A DNA stretch of 64,000 nucleotides from Pedococcus cremeus (lineage in GTDB: Bacteria > Actinomycetota > Actinomycetes > Actinomycetales > Dermatophilaceae), in contig NZ_FOHB01000005.1 of assembly GCF_900111375.1 (NCBI RefSeq), forward strand, positions 124,001 through 188,000, in the 5' to 3' direction. The translations under genes and the position numbers were made by a program. Each line of letters starts with the position of its first letter. The first letter of the stretch is position 1. The notes under the pieces are model-generated. The model was not told the DNA's origin. It was given only the letters and a program-made list of their open reading frames with translations, and made no database searches. This document shows positions 7,814-15,242 of this stretch, piece by piece.

Positions 7814-9382
7814 TCATTTCTGCGCGCAGGTCTGACATCCGGCCGTGGAGGCAGCCTCGGCCTCGACGTCACCTGCCCGGCCGTTCGGGACGCCGGTCGC
7901 GAAGCCCAGCCGCACTGCCCTCAGTGACGCGAGGAGCTCAGGGCTCGACGCCACCCGCTGCCGCGCCGCGGCGGGGTCGGCCCGGAACGTCTCGACCGCC
8001 TCGGCAGGGTCGCAGCAACCGCCCAGGGCTTCGACGCCGGCGGCAACCTGCTCGTCGGTCCACGCGTTCGCCGAGCTGCACACCCCCGTCTCGGGGAGGA
8101 CGAGCTCGACCTCGTCGGCGGCCGCGTCATCACCAGCGAGGTGGGCGACGACGGAGCGCACCTGCTCGTTGCCCGTCGTGATCAGGAACGTCGGCGCCCT
8201 CCCGTAGGACTTCATGCCCACGACGAAGAAGCCGGGCTCGTTCTCGTGCGCCAGCTCCCGCCAACCGTGGGGCGCGACGGTGCCGCAGCTGTGCGCCTCG
8301 GGGGTGATGAGCGGGCCGAGGACGCGGGTGGACTGCAGCCCCGGGTCGAGGTCGAGCTGGAGCTCCTGGAGGGGGCCGAGGTCAGGACGGAAGCCGGTGG
8401 CGGCCGCGACGTTGTGCAGCCCCTGGACCACCCGCTCTCCCTCCGCGGTGTCCCCCACCACACTGACCGTGCCGGCGCCCGCGTCGACACGCAGCTCGCG
8501 CGTGGAGAACCCGGCCAGGTACTCCAGCGCACCGGACTCGACGAGGCCCTGGAGGTCGGAGCCAAGCCGGCCTCGATCCTGGAGCTGGTCGGCCTGCCCT
8601 CCCCCGAAGACCCGGCGGGCGCTGGTGCCGCGGATGGCCCAGACGATGCGAGTCCCAGGTTCCTCCTGCGCCAGCTGTGCGAGGGCCACGAGCGTGTTGG
8701 CGGCCGAGTGCCCCATCCCGACCACGAGGGTCGAGCGTCCGGCGAAGCGCGCCCGGTCCCTGCCGAGGACATCCGGCAGGGGGCCGACCAGGAACCCGGC
8801 CGCGCGGGCCTGCTCCTCCCCGAGCGCGGGCAGTCCCGAGGCGCCGAGGGGGTTGTGCTGGTGCCAGGTGCCCGAGGCGTCGATCACGGCACGGGCCAGC
8901 AGGTCGCCCACGGAGCCGTCGGGGTGGGCGACCCGCACGACGAAGGGCCGAGCGGCCCGGCCCACCGAGCGTGACCGGTCGAGGCCCTGACGCGAGACCG
9001 CCACGACCCGCGACCCGGTGCTCACCACGTCACCCAGGGCAGCGGCGAGCGGCTCGAGGTACTGGTCGACGATCTCGGCACCGGTCGGGGACTGCCGCCC
9101 TGTCGGACGCGTCCATCCGTCACGAGCCAACAGCCTCTCCGCCGCGGGGTCGACGATGTACTGCCACGGCGTGAAGGTGCGGATGTGCCCCCACTCGCGC
9201 ATGGCGGCGCCGACCTCGTCACCGGCCTCGAGCACCAGCGCAGGCAGGCCACGCTCGGCCAGGTGGGCAGCGGCGGCGAGGCCGACCGGGCCAGCGCCGA
9301 TGACGACGACGGGCAGCCGGTGCTCGGCACCACCCTCAGGGAAGAGCCCGCCAGTGGTGGTGGGTGCCGTGCTGGGTGCCAT
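7814..9382 (-). CDS. FAD-dependent oxidoreductase of the arsenic cluster, Cys-rich C-terminus
   Basis: A 522-residue flavoprotein. The FAD-binding Rossmann motif is VVVIGAGPVGLAAAAHLAE (about residues 25-43); a second dinucleotide motif, VVGMGHSAANTLVAL, lies near 220; an ATG-type motif (AAATGFRPDLG) precedes the C-terminal third. Beyond residue 430 the protein is unusual for the fold: CSSANAWTDEQ, then GGCCDPAEA, and finally CQTC four residues from the end. Such Cys pairs could bind As(III) or act in redox transfer, which is inference. AAGGAG lies seven bases before the ATG. It is divergent from arsR and should share its operator. The reaction is unknown; arsenic-linked oxidation or reduction is likely from context. 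Confidence 0.78.
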   Translation of the reverse strand: MAPSTAPTTTGGLFPEGGAEHRLPVVVIGAGPVGLAAAAHLAERGLPALVLEAGDEVGAAMREWGHIRTFTPWQYIVDPAAERLLARDGWTRPTGRQSPTGAEIVDQYLEPLAAALGDVVSTGSRVVAVSRQGLDRSRSVGRAARPFVVRVAHPDGSVGDLLARAVIDASGTWHQHNPLGASGLPALGEEQARAAGFLVGPLPDVLGRDRARFAGRSTLVVGMGHSAANTLVALAQLAQEEPGTRIVWAIRGTSARRVFGGGQADQLQDRGRLGSDLQGLVESGALEYLAGFSTRELRVDAGAGTVSVVGDTAEGERVVQGLHNVAAATGFRPDLGPLQELQLDLDPGLQSTRVLGPLITPEAHSCGTVAPHGWRELAHENEPGFFVVGMKSYGRAPTFLITTGNEQVRSVVAHLAGDDAAADEVELVLPETGVCSSANAWTDEQVAAGVEALGGCCDPAEAVETFRADPAAARQRVASSPELLASLRAVRLGFATGVPNGRAGDVEAEAASTAGCQTCAQK

Positions 9383-9489
9383 GGAGGTCTCCTTCGACTC
9401 ATCCGAGAGGACGCTCGTCCCGTCGGGAACACCGGGGTATCGGTTCGACGTTCATCAAAACAGAACTTCGACATCCATGGAAGTATTTC

Positions 9490-9505
9490 TTCGAAGTTCT
9501 TCGAA
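9490..9505. promoter_or_regulatory. ArsR-type operator
   Basis: A perfect inverted repeat, TTCGAAG-TT-CTTCGAA, overlaps the expected -35 region of the downstream arsR. The -10-like TAGGCT at 9524-9529 ends six bases before the arsR GTG, so that mRNA is probably leaderless. The same site lies between the divergent flavoprotein and arsR starts and could control both. Confidence 0.65.
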
Positions 9506-9535
9506 ACAGTGCTCCGACGACGATAGGCTCACCGC

Positions 9536-9892
9536 GTGGCCACGACGACTGACGCCCCCACCCGCCCCGAGCTGGCGGTGCTGACTGCGTGCTGCGCTCC
9601 GGCCCAGGCTGCCGTTGCCGACGGGAACGCCCAGGCGCTGGCAGACATGTTCAAGGCACTGGCCGATCCGGCACGCGTGAAGATCATGGCCATGCTGCTC
9701 AACGCCGAGGAGGTGTGCGCCTGTGACATCTCCGGCGGAATCGGCAAGAGTGCAGCCACGGCGAGCCACCACCTGAAGATCCTCAAGGACGCCGGGCTGG
9801 CCACGAGTGAGAAACGCGGGACCTGGGTCTACTACCGAGCAGTTCCACAGCGGCTGAACGCCCTCGTGGAGGCTCTTGCGCTGAGCCAGTGA
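9536..9892 (+). CDS. arsR: ArsR-family arsenic-responsive repressor
   Basis: A 118-residue winged-helix repressor. The recognition region reads SAATASHHLKILKDAGL. As(III)-binding thiols are visible as C19-C20 near the N-terminus and C61-A-C63 (EEVCACDI), the arrangement of actinobacterial ArsR proteins such as the Corynebacterium one, where an N-terminal Cys pair joins a helix-4 Cys. Binding of arsenite would release the operator. GTG is the start; its stop overlaps arsO by the four bases GTGA, so the two are co-translated. It is divergent from the large flavoprotein. Confidence 0.93.
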   Translation: MATTTDAPTRPELAVLTACCAPAQAAVADGNAQALADMFKALADPARVKIMAMLLNAEEVCACDISGGIGKSAATASHHLKILKDAGLATSEKRGTWVYYRAVPQRLNALVEALALSQ

Positions 9893-11004
9893 CCCCAGCC
9901 ACGTTCGTGGACGTCGTCGTCATCGGCGCCGGGCAGGCAGGGCTGGCCACCGCGTTCTACCTGCGCCGCGCGGGGCTCACGCCCGGGTCCGGCTACGTCG
10001 TGCTGGACGCCGGCTCGCAGCCCGGTGGCGCATGGTCACACGTGTGGCCGTCGCTGCGGCTGTTCTCACCCCCGGAGTACTCCTCCCTTCCCGGCTGGCT
10101 CATGCCCCCGGCCCAGGCACCCGGCTTCCCTCCCGCTACGCACGTCGTGGAGTACCTGACCCGCTACGAGCAGCGGTACGACCTGCCGGTCCGCCATGGC
10201 GTGCGGGTCTCGCAGGTGCGACGGGCCGACGACGACCCCCACGGACGCCTCCTCGTGGACAGCGACGCCGGCACCTGGGCCGCGCGCGCCGTCGTGAGCG
10301 CCACCGGCACCTGGGGCCGCCCCTTCGTGCCCCACTACCCCGGCCAGGAGGACTTCGCCGGCCAGCAGCTGCACTCGGCCCGGTACAGCGGCCCCGAGGA
10401 GTTCACCGGACGCCGCGTCGTCATCGTCGGAGGCGGCAACACGGCCGCCCAGCTCCTCGCCGAGCTCTCCGAGGTGGCCGAGACCACCTGGGCCACCCTG
10501 CGACCTCCGAAGTTCCTGCCCGACGACGTCGACGGCCGGGCCCTGTTCAGGGTGGCCACCGCGCGGCGCCGGGCACTCGACGCCGGTGGACCCGACCCGG
10601 GCGGCGTCGCCAGCCTCGGCGACATCGTGATGGTCCCACCGGTGAAGGCGGCCCGTGACCGCGGCGACCTGGTCGCCGTGCCGATTTTCAGCCGGCTCAC
10701 GGCCGCCGGCATCGTCTGGCCCGACGGCCGCTCGCAGGCCGCCGACGTCGTCCTGTGGTGCACCGGCTTCCGCCCGGACCTGGCCCACCTCTCGCCGCTG
10801 GGCCTGCGCGGTTCGAGCGGTCACATCACCACCGAGGGCACCCGGGCGTTGGGGGAACCGCGACTTCACCTGGTCGGCTACGGCGACTGGACGGGCCCTG
10901 GGTCGGCGACGCTGATCGGCGTGGGCCGCACCGCTCGCGAGGCGGTCAGCGAGGTCGTCGCCCGCATCCAGGGGCCGGCCTCGCCGGTCGGCGGCCACGT
11001 GTGA
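9889..11004 (+). CDS. arsO: ArsO-type flavin-dependent monooxygenase
   Basis: A 371-residue flavoprotein with the FAD motif VVVIGAGQAGLATAFYLRRAG at about 9-29 and the NADP motif VVIVGGGNTAAQLLAELSE near 175, separated by a segment with LRLFSPPEYSSLPGW. This is the pattern of the small Baeyer-Villiger-like monooxygenases named ArsO, which recur in ars operons; their exact arsenic reaction is not firmly established. It overlaps arsR by GTGA, showing co-translation. It converges on arsC, with an imperfect CCGCGGT inverted repeat (11009-11048) in the short gap that could end transcription. Confidence 0.85.
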   Translation: MTPATFVDVVVIGAGQAGLATAFYLRRAGLTPGSGYVVLDAGSQPGGAWSHVWPSLRLFSPPEYSSLPGWLMPPAQAPGFPPATHVVEYLTRYEQRYDLPVRHGVRVSQVRRADDDPHGRLLVDSDAGTWAARAVVSATGTWGRPFVPHYPGQEDFAGQQLHSARYSGPEEFTGRRVVIVGGGNTAAQLLAELSEVAETTWATLRPPKFLPDDVDGRALFRVATARRRALDAGGPDPGGVASLGDIVMVPPVKAARDRGDLVAVPIFSRLTAAGIVWPDGRSQAADVVLWCTGFRPDLAHLSPLGLRGSSGHITTEGTRALGEPRLHLVGYGDWTGPGSATLIGVGRTAREAVSEVVARIQGPASPVGGHV

Positions 11005-11048
11005 AGCCCCGCGGTCCTGGACGGGCGCCCTGAGGGCTCACACCGCGG

Positions 11049-11465
11049 TCAGGCAGAGACCGGGGTGACGCCCAGCTCACCGAGCAGGCCGAGGACGCGC
11101 CGCTTGATGTCGTCGCGGATCGGCCGCACCGACTCCACGCCCTTGCCCGCAGGGTCCTCGAGCTCCCAGTCCTCGTAGCGCTTGCCGGGGAAGATCGGGC
11201 AGGTGTCGCCGCAGCCCATCGTGATGACGACATCGGACTCCTTGACCGCCTCCGTGGTCAGGACCTTGGGCGTCTCCGCGGTGATGTCGATGCCCTCCTC
11301 GGCCATGGCCTGTACCGCCGACGGGTTGACCGACTCGGCCGGGGCCGAGCCTGCGGAGCGGACCTCCACGGCGCCGCCGGACAGGTGATGCAGGAAGGCG
11401 GCGGCCATCTGGGAACGGCCGGCGTTGTGGACGCAGACGAACAGGACGCTGGGCTTGTCGCTCAT
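11049..11465 (-). CDS. arsC: Arsenate reductase, low-molecular-weight phosphatase type
   Basis: A 138-residue protein of the ArsC family built on the low-molecular-weight phosphatase fold. The P-loop is C11-V-H-N-A-G-R17-S. A second pair, C85 and C89 in MGCGDTCP, occupies the place of the redox Cys residues of thioredoxin-coupled enzymes. In actinobacteria the close relatives use mycothiol and mycoredoxin, or thioredoxin, to reduce arsenate to arsenite in the cytoplasm. The ATG overlaps the acr3 stop by ATGA, so it is translated directly after the exporter gene. Together the pair forms a reduce-and-export unit. Confidence 0.92.
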   Translation of the reverse strand: MSDKPSVLFVCVHNAGRSQMAAAFLHHLSGGAVEVRSAGSAPAESVNPSAVQAMAEEGIDITAETPKVLTTEAVKESDVVITMGCGDTCPIFPGKRYEDWELEDPAGKGVESVRPIRDDIKRRVLGLLGELGVTPVSA

Positions 11466-12565
11466 GGACGGGCCTTGTCTGGAGTCGTGGAAGGAGCGAA
11501 GCGGCGGCGAAGAGCCAGGCTGACGTAGACGAGACCGACGAGTGCGGGGACCTCGATCAGGGGACCCACCACGCCTGCCAGGGCTTGTCCCGACGCCGCC
11601 CCGAAGGTGGCGATCGCGACCGCGATGGCGAGCTCGAAGTTGTTGCCGGCCGCGGTGAAGGCCAAGGTCGTCGTCCGCTGGTAGCCCAGCCTCAGGGCAG
11701 CCCCCAGACCGAACCCGCCACCCCACATGATGGCGAAGTAAGCCAGCAGCGGAATGGCGATCCGGGCGACGTCCAGAGGATTGGACGTGATGGCCTCACC
11801 CTGCAGCGCGAACAGGATCACGATGGTGAACAGCAGCCCGTAGAGCGCCCAGGGGCCGATCCGGGGGAGGAACCGCTGCTCGTACCAGGCACGTCCCTTG
11901 GCCTTCTCGCCCAGTCGTCGGGTCAGGTAGCCGGCCACCAGGGGAACCCCCAGGAAGATCAGCACCGACCGCGCGATGTCCCAGGTGGAGACGTCCAGCG
12001 CGGCCTGCTCCAGGCCCAGCCAGCCGGGGAGCACCTCGAGGTAGAACCACCCCAGACCAGCGAAGGCTATGACCTGGAACACCGAGTTCAGCGCCACCAG
12101 GACGGCAGCAGCCTCTCGGTCGCCGCAGGCGAGGTCGTTCCAGATGATGACCATCGCGATGCAGCGCGCGAGCCCGACGATGATCAGGCCGGTGCGGTAG
12201 GCGGGCAGGTCGGGAAGGAAGACCCAGGCGAGGCTGAACATCAGCAGCGGACCGACGAGCCAGTTCAGCACCAGCGAACCCGTCATCATGCGACGGTCAG
12301 AGGTGACGGAGTCCAGCCGGTCGTACCTGACCTTGGCGAGGACCGGGTACATCATCACCAGCAGGCCGAGGGCGATGGGCAGCGAGACGCCGTCCACCTC
12401 GATCGCCGACAGCCCGTCCCCCAGTCCGGGCACCAGCCGCCCCAGGAGGAGGCCGGCGACCATGGCCGCACCGATCCACAACGGCAGGAACCGGTCCAGG
12501 GTGGACAGCTGCGACGTGACGGAGGAATGGGTGGCAGGACCGTGCGGACTGGTGTCGGTGCTCAC
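11462..12565 (-). CDS. acr3: Arsenite efflux permease, ACR3 family
   Basis: A 367-residue inner-membrane carrier with about ten hydrophobic segments. Family signatures include GLARCIAMVIIWNDLA, whose Cys is essential in characterised ACR3 proteins, and FTAAGNNFELAIAVA. It exports arsenite, driven by the membrane potential. The GTG at 12565 is chosen because GGAGGG lies six bases upstream; the frame extends further but without support. The gene runs into arsC with an ATGA overlap and is divergent from the second arsR, whose operator (12665-12682) lies in the shared promoter region. Confidence 0.93.
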   Translation of the reverse strand: MSTDTSPHGPATHSSVTSQLSTLDRFLPLWIGAAMVAGLLLGRLVPGLGDGLSAIEVDGVSLPIALGLLVMMYPVLAKVRYDRLDSVTSDRRMMTGSLVLNWLVGPLLMFSLAWVFLPDLPAYRTGLIIVGLARCIAMVIIWNDLACGDREAAAVLVALNSVFQVIAFAGLGWFYLEVLPGWLGLEQAALDVSTWDIARSVLIFLGVPLVAGYLTRRLGEKAKGRAWYEQRFLPRIGPWALYGLLFTIVILFALQGEAITSNPLDVARIAIPLLAYFAIMWGGGFGLGAALRLGYQRTTTLAFTAAGNNFELAIAVAIATFGAASGQALAGVVGPLIEVPALVGLVYVSLALRRRFAPSTTPDKARP

Positions 12566-12664
12566 CGAGGACCCTCCTGGAGACGGCCGGCGCCAGAAGG
12601 CGCCACCGGTTGGTTGACTGCTGTCCAGCTCCAGCCTTGCGCTTGCATCGACACCTGTCAACAT

Positions 12665-12682
12665 AGACAATGATCCATGTCT
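12665..12682. promoter_or_regulatory. Candidate operator of the second ArsR
   Basis: An imperfect palindrome with AGACA and TGTCT arms eight bases apart lies between the acr3 and arsR2 starts (14 of 18 positions symmetric). Its sequence differs from the TTCGAAG operator at 9490, which suggests the two ArsR proteins have distinct targets. Confidence 0.5.
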
Positions 12683-12697
12683 GGAGGAGGAACCACT

Positions 12698-13102
12698 ATG
12701 GCCGCCACCACCATCACGACAGCGCCGCGGGCCGTGACAGCCACTGCGTCGGCCACTGAGTCAGCCGCTGGGTCAACGGCCGAGCCAACCCCTGGGTCAG
12801 CATGCGGCGGAGCGGCGGCTCGCCCGATCGCTCGGGGCGAGGCGGAACGGCGAGCCACCCTCCTCAAGGCCGTGGCAGACCCCGCACGCCTGCAGCTGCT
12901 CTCGATCGTCAAGGGGTCCGAGCGCGGCGAGGCCTGCGTCTGTGACATGGCAGATGGCGTGGGACTGACCCAGCCGACGGTGAGCCACCACCTGAAGATC
13001 CTCGTGGAGGCCGGCCTGCTCGAGCGAGAGAAGCGCGGCACCTGGGCCTGGTTCGCACTGGTCCCGGAACGGCTTTCCGAGGTGGCCGGTTTCCTCGACT
13101 GA
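12698..13102 (+). CDS. arsR: Second ArsR-family repressor with N-terminal extension
   Basis: A 134-residue winged-helix repressor of arsenic genes. The DNA-reading helix region is TQPTVSHHLKILVEAGL and the metal-sensing motif is C80-V-C82 in EACVCDMADG; C36 lies in a long Ala/Thr/Ser-rich N-terminal extension that most ArsR proteins lack. ATG at 12698 is chosen because GGAGGAGG precedes it by seven bases; an ATG at 12677 lies inside the operator region. It is divergent from acr3-arsC and upstream of arsM, so it probably governs export, reduction and methylation. The low-complexity N-terminus (residues 2-40) may be disordered. Confidence 0.88.
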   Translation: MAATTITTAPRAVTATASATESAAGSTAEPTPGSACGGAAARPIARGEAERRATLLKAVADPARLQLLSIVKGSERGEACVCDMADGVGLTQPTVSHHLKILVEAGLLEREKRGTWAWFALVPERLSEVAGFLD

Positions 13103-13163
13103 GCCAGCCATCCCGGCCCGGGCGAAGCCAAGGGCGGACGGCCCTGACCGGCGACCACCGTCG

Positions 13164-13202
13164 CCACCACCCTGATCCACCACCCTGATCCACCACCCTG
13201 AG
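13164..13202 (+). repeat. Three tandem 13-base repeats
   Basis: The unit CCACCACCCTGAT occurs three times in a row (third copy ends AG) in the gap between arsR2 and arsM, just upstream of the arsM ribosome-binding site. The copies are near-identical, so copy number could vary between strains. Confidence 0.75.
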
Positions 13203-13235
13203 ATCCACCACCAGCTGGCGGTCGGAGGAACACCG

Positions 13236-14054
13236 ATGGAGAAGCCCGACATCCGCGAAGAGGTCCGCGCCAGGTACGCCGAGGCGGCCCGGGCCGTCAT
13301 CGCCCCGGACGGCCGCACCGCCCTGGCCATCGTCGACTCGGACCAGTGCTGCGCCCCTTCCCCGGCCACCGCAGGGGCGTCGTGCTGTGCCACCGAGGCG
13401 GACGAGACGCCCGTCTTCGGCCCTGAGCTCTACTCGGCACTGGACCGCGACGACCTGCCCGTGGAGGCGGTCGCAGCCAGCCTCGGCTGCGGGAACCCCC
13501 TGATGATCGCCGACCTCCACGAGGGCGAAGTGGTGCTCGACCTCGGCTCCGGCGGCGGCATCGATGTCCTGCTCTCCGCCAAGCGCGTCGGCGGAACCGG
13601 CCACGTGTACGGCCTCGACATGACCGAGGAGATGCTCGAGCTCGCCCGTGCCAACGCCGCCAAGGCCGGGGCCACCAACGCGGAGTTCCTCAAGGGCGTC
13701 ATCGAGGACATCCCCCTACCGGCGGAGTCGGTCGACGTGGTCATCTCCAACTGCGTCGTCAACCTCTCCCCCGACAAGGCTGCCGTCTTTGCCGAGGTGT
13801 TCCGAGTCCTTCGACCCGGCGGGCGGATCGGCATCTCCGACGTGGTGGCCGAGGACGGCCTCAGCCCCGAGGACCGGGCCGCTCGGGGCTCTCTCGTCGG
13901 CTGCATCGCCGGCGCCCTCTCCCGCGCCGAGTACCTGCAGCTGCTCGGCGAAGCGGGCTTCGTGGGGGCCGAGGTCACCTTCACCCACCAAGCCGTCCCG
14001 CAGATGCACGGAGCAGTGGTGCGAGCACGCAAGCCCACGCAGGGCATCGACTGA
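13236..14054 (+). CDS. arsM: Arsenite S-adenosylmethionine methyltransferase
   Basis: A 272-residue cytoplasmic enzyme that methylates As(III) using SAM, giving less retained or volatile products. The SAM-binding motif is LDLGSGGGIDVLLSA (about 101-115). The conserved arsenic-binding Cys residues are seen at C85 (LGCGNP), C173 (ISNCVVNL) and C223 (GCIAGA), matching the trio of characterised ArsM enzymes; extra N-terminal pairs C38-C39 and C50-C51 may help capture arsenic. GGAGG lies seven bases before the ATG. It is followed after 17 bases by the DinB-like gene, so the two are probably one transcript. Confidence 0.95.
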   Translation: MEKPDIREEVRARYAEAARAVIAPDGRTALAIVDSDQCCAPSPATAGASCCATEADETPVFGPELYSALDRDDLPVEAVAASLGCGNPLMIADLHEGEVVLDLGSGGGIDVLLSAKRVGGTGHVYGLDMTEEMLELARANAAKAGATNAEFLKGVIEDIPLPAESVDVVISNCVVNLSPDKAAVFAEVFRVLRPGGRIGISDVVAEDGLSPEDRAARGSLVGCIAGALSRAEYLQLLGEAGFVGAEVTFTHQAVPQMHGAVVRARKPTQGID

Positions 14055-14071
14055 CCGGAGGCTGGTGGACT

Positions 14072-14599
14072 ATGGACCCTGGTGACATCAGCGCGGAGAT
14101 GAGCCGAGCGCGCGCCGACTTCCATGACCTGCTGGCGACCGCCACGGTGGGCGAGCTCCGGAGACCCTCGAACGGCACCAGGTGGACCAACGAGCAGCTC
14201 CTGTTCCACATGCTCTTCGGCTACCTGGTCGTGCGCGCGCTGCTCTTCCTCGTGCGGGGCTTCTCCCGGCTCCCTCCTGCGGCGTCCAGGACCTTCGCCG
14301 CGGTGCTCGACGCCGGCACCAAGCCCTTTCACGTCATCAACTACGCCGGCTCGCTCGGGGGTGCACGCGTGCTCGGCTACCGAGGGATGGACCGCTCGAT
14401 GGACCGCGTCATCAGCTCCCTGCAGGCGTCGCTCGACGGCGAGCCGGAGACGTCCCTGCAGCGCGGCATGCACTTCCCGCACGGTTGGGACCCCTACTTC
14501 AAGGACTTCATGACGCTGCGCGACGTCTACCACTACGCCACCCAGCACTACGACCACCACCGGCGGCAGCTCACGCTCGACAAGGTCGTGGGCCAGTAG
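14072..14599 (+). CDS. DinB-like protein linked to arsM
   Basis: A 175-residue helical protein with the histidines expected of the DinB / mycothiol-dependent isomerase superfamily: LLFHMLFGYLVV near residue 45 and YHYATQHYDHHRRQL near 150-165, which would form a metal site in a four-helix bundle. Members of this superfamily in actinobacteria use mycothiol as co-substrate. It follows arsM by 17 bases, and a GGAGG lies ten bases before its ATG. A role in thiol chemistry with arsenicals is inference. Two hairpins follow its stop. Confidence 0.72.
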   Translation: MDPGDISAEMSRARADFHDLLATATVGELRRPSNGTRWTNEQLLFHMLFGYLVVRALLFLVRGFSRLPPAASRTFAAVLDAGTKPFHVINYAGSLGGARVLGYRGMDRSMDRVISSLQASLDGEPETSLQRGMHFPHGWDPYFKDFMTLRDVYHYATQHYDHHRRQLTLDKVVGQ

Positions 14600-14649
14600 G
14601 CGCGATGGCCTCCCGCCACCCTCGCTGCACCACCACCCTCGACACACCG

Positions 14650-14706
14650 GCTCCCTTGATGCGCCCGCTCCGGTCAGCCCCCAGGCCGCATCAAGGGGCG
14701 CCGGCT
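14650..14706. repeat. Imperfect inverted repeat, possible first terminator
   Basis: Arms of about 15 bases centred on CTTGATGCG and CGCATCAAG, separated by about 24 bases, lie 50 bases after the DinB-like gene. They could fold into a long hairpin ending the ars transcript. Confidence 0.5.
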
Positions 14707-14723
14707 CGTGGGGCGACCATCAC

Positions 14724-14756
14724 AGAGGCCCTTCACCGAGTCGGTGAAGGGCCTCT
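14724..14756. terminator. Bidirectional terminator between ars genes and whiB
   Basis: A 15-bp perfect stem (AGAGGCCCTTCACCG and its complement) closes a 3-base AGT loop and is followed by CTTT. It lies 21 bases past the whiB stop on the other strand, so it serves both directions. Confidence 0.85.
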
Positions 14757-14777
14757 CTTTCCAGCTGGCTGGTGCCG

Positions 14778-15089
14778 TCAGCTGGCGATGCTGCCGGTGC
14801 CGGGGGCCACGCCCGGCTGCTCGCCGAGCAGGGCGCGCCGCTCGTCGGCGTTCAGCCCACCCCACACACCGTGGCTCTCGCGCACCTCCAGCGCATGCTG
14901 CAGGCACGCGTCGACGACCGGGCAGCGGGCGCAGAACGCCTTCGCGGCCGCCTCACGCTGACGGCGCTTGGCACCGCGCTCGGACTGCGGGGAGAAGAAC
15001 GTCTCCGGGTCGGCCTCGTTGCACGCCCCGTCGAACTGCCACTCATAGCTCTCGATGATCGGCATCGGGAGTCGCTTGATGTACGCCAT
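14778..15089 (-). CDS. WhiB-family [4Fe-4S] transcription factor
   Basis: A 103-residue WhiB-like protein. The four cluster-binding cysteines are C23, C53, C56 and C62 (GACNE; FCARCPVVDAC), followed by the turn GVWGGL at 74-79 and a basic DNA-contact tail. The spacing and the SERGAKRRQRE segment between the first two Cys resemble the WhiB3/WhiD branch more than WhiB1. Such proteins bind the sigma subunit and respond to redox state or NO. ATG at 15089 is chosen because GAGG lies six bases upstream; a longer frame exists. It is divergent from the MerR/B12 regulator. Confidence 0.9.
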   Translation of the reverse strand: MAYIKRLPMPIIESYEWQFDGACNEADPETFFSPQSERGAKRRQREAAAKAFCARCPVVDACLQHALEVRESHGVWGGLNADERRALLGEQPGVAPGTGSIAS

Positions 15090-15134
15090 GACGATCCTCT
15101 TCCAAAACTTCGGGTCCAGCACCCCACCGGCGCC

Positions 15135-15202
15135 GAACTGGTTCAAAACCTACTCAGAATGTTGTTCAGAACGCAAGACGTGTTGAACAGGTTATGCTGT
15201 TC
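15135..15202. promoter_or_regulatory. Divergent control region with GAAC/GTTC repeats
   Basis: The 153-base gap between whiB and the MerR-type gene holds several related half-sites: GAAC-TG-GTTC (15135-15144), GTTCA (15164-15168) and a perfect inverted repeat GAACAG-GTTATG-CTGTTC (15185-15202). They are natural candidates for the operator of the adjacent MerR-type regulator, acting on both genes. Inference from symmetry and position. Confidence 0.45.
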
Positions 15203-15242
15203 CGCAGCCGGGTACCGTTACCGGACGAAATGGAGGAGGGTC

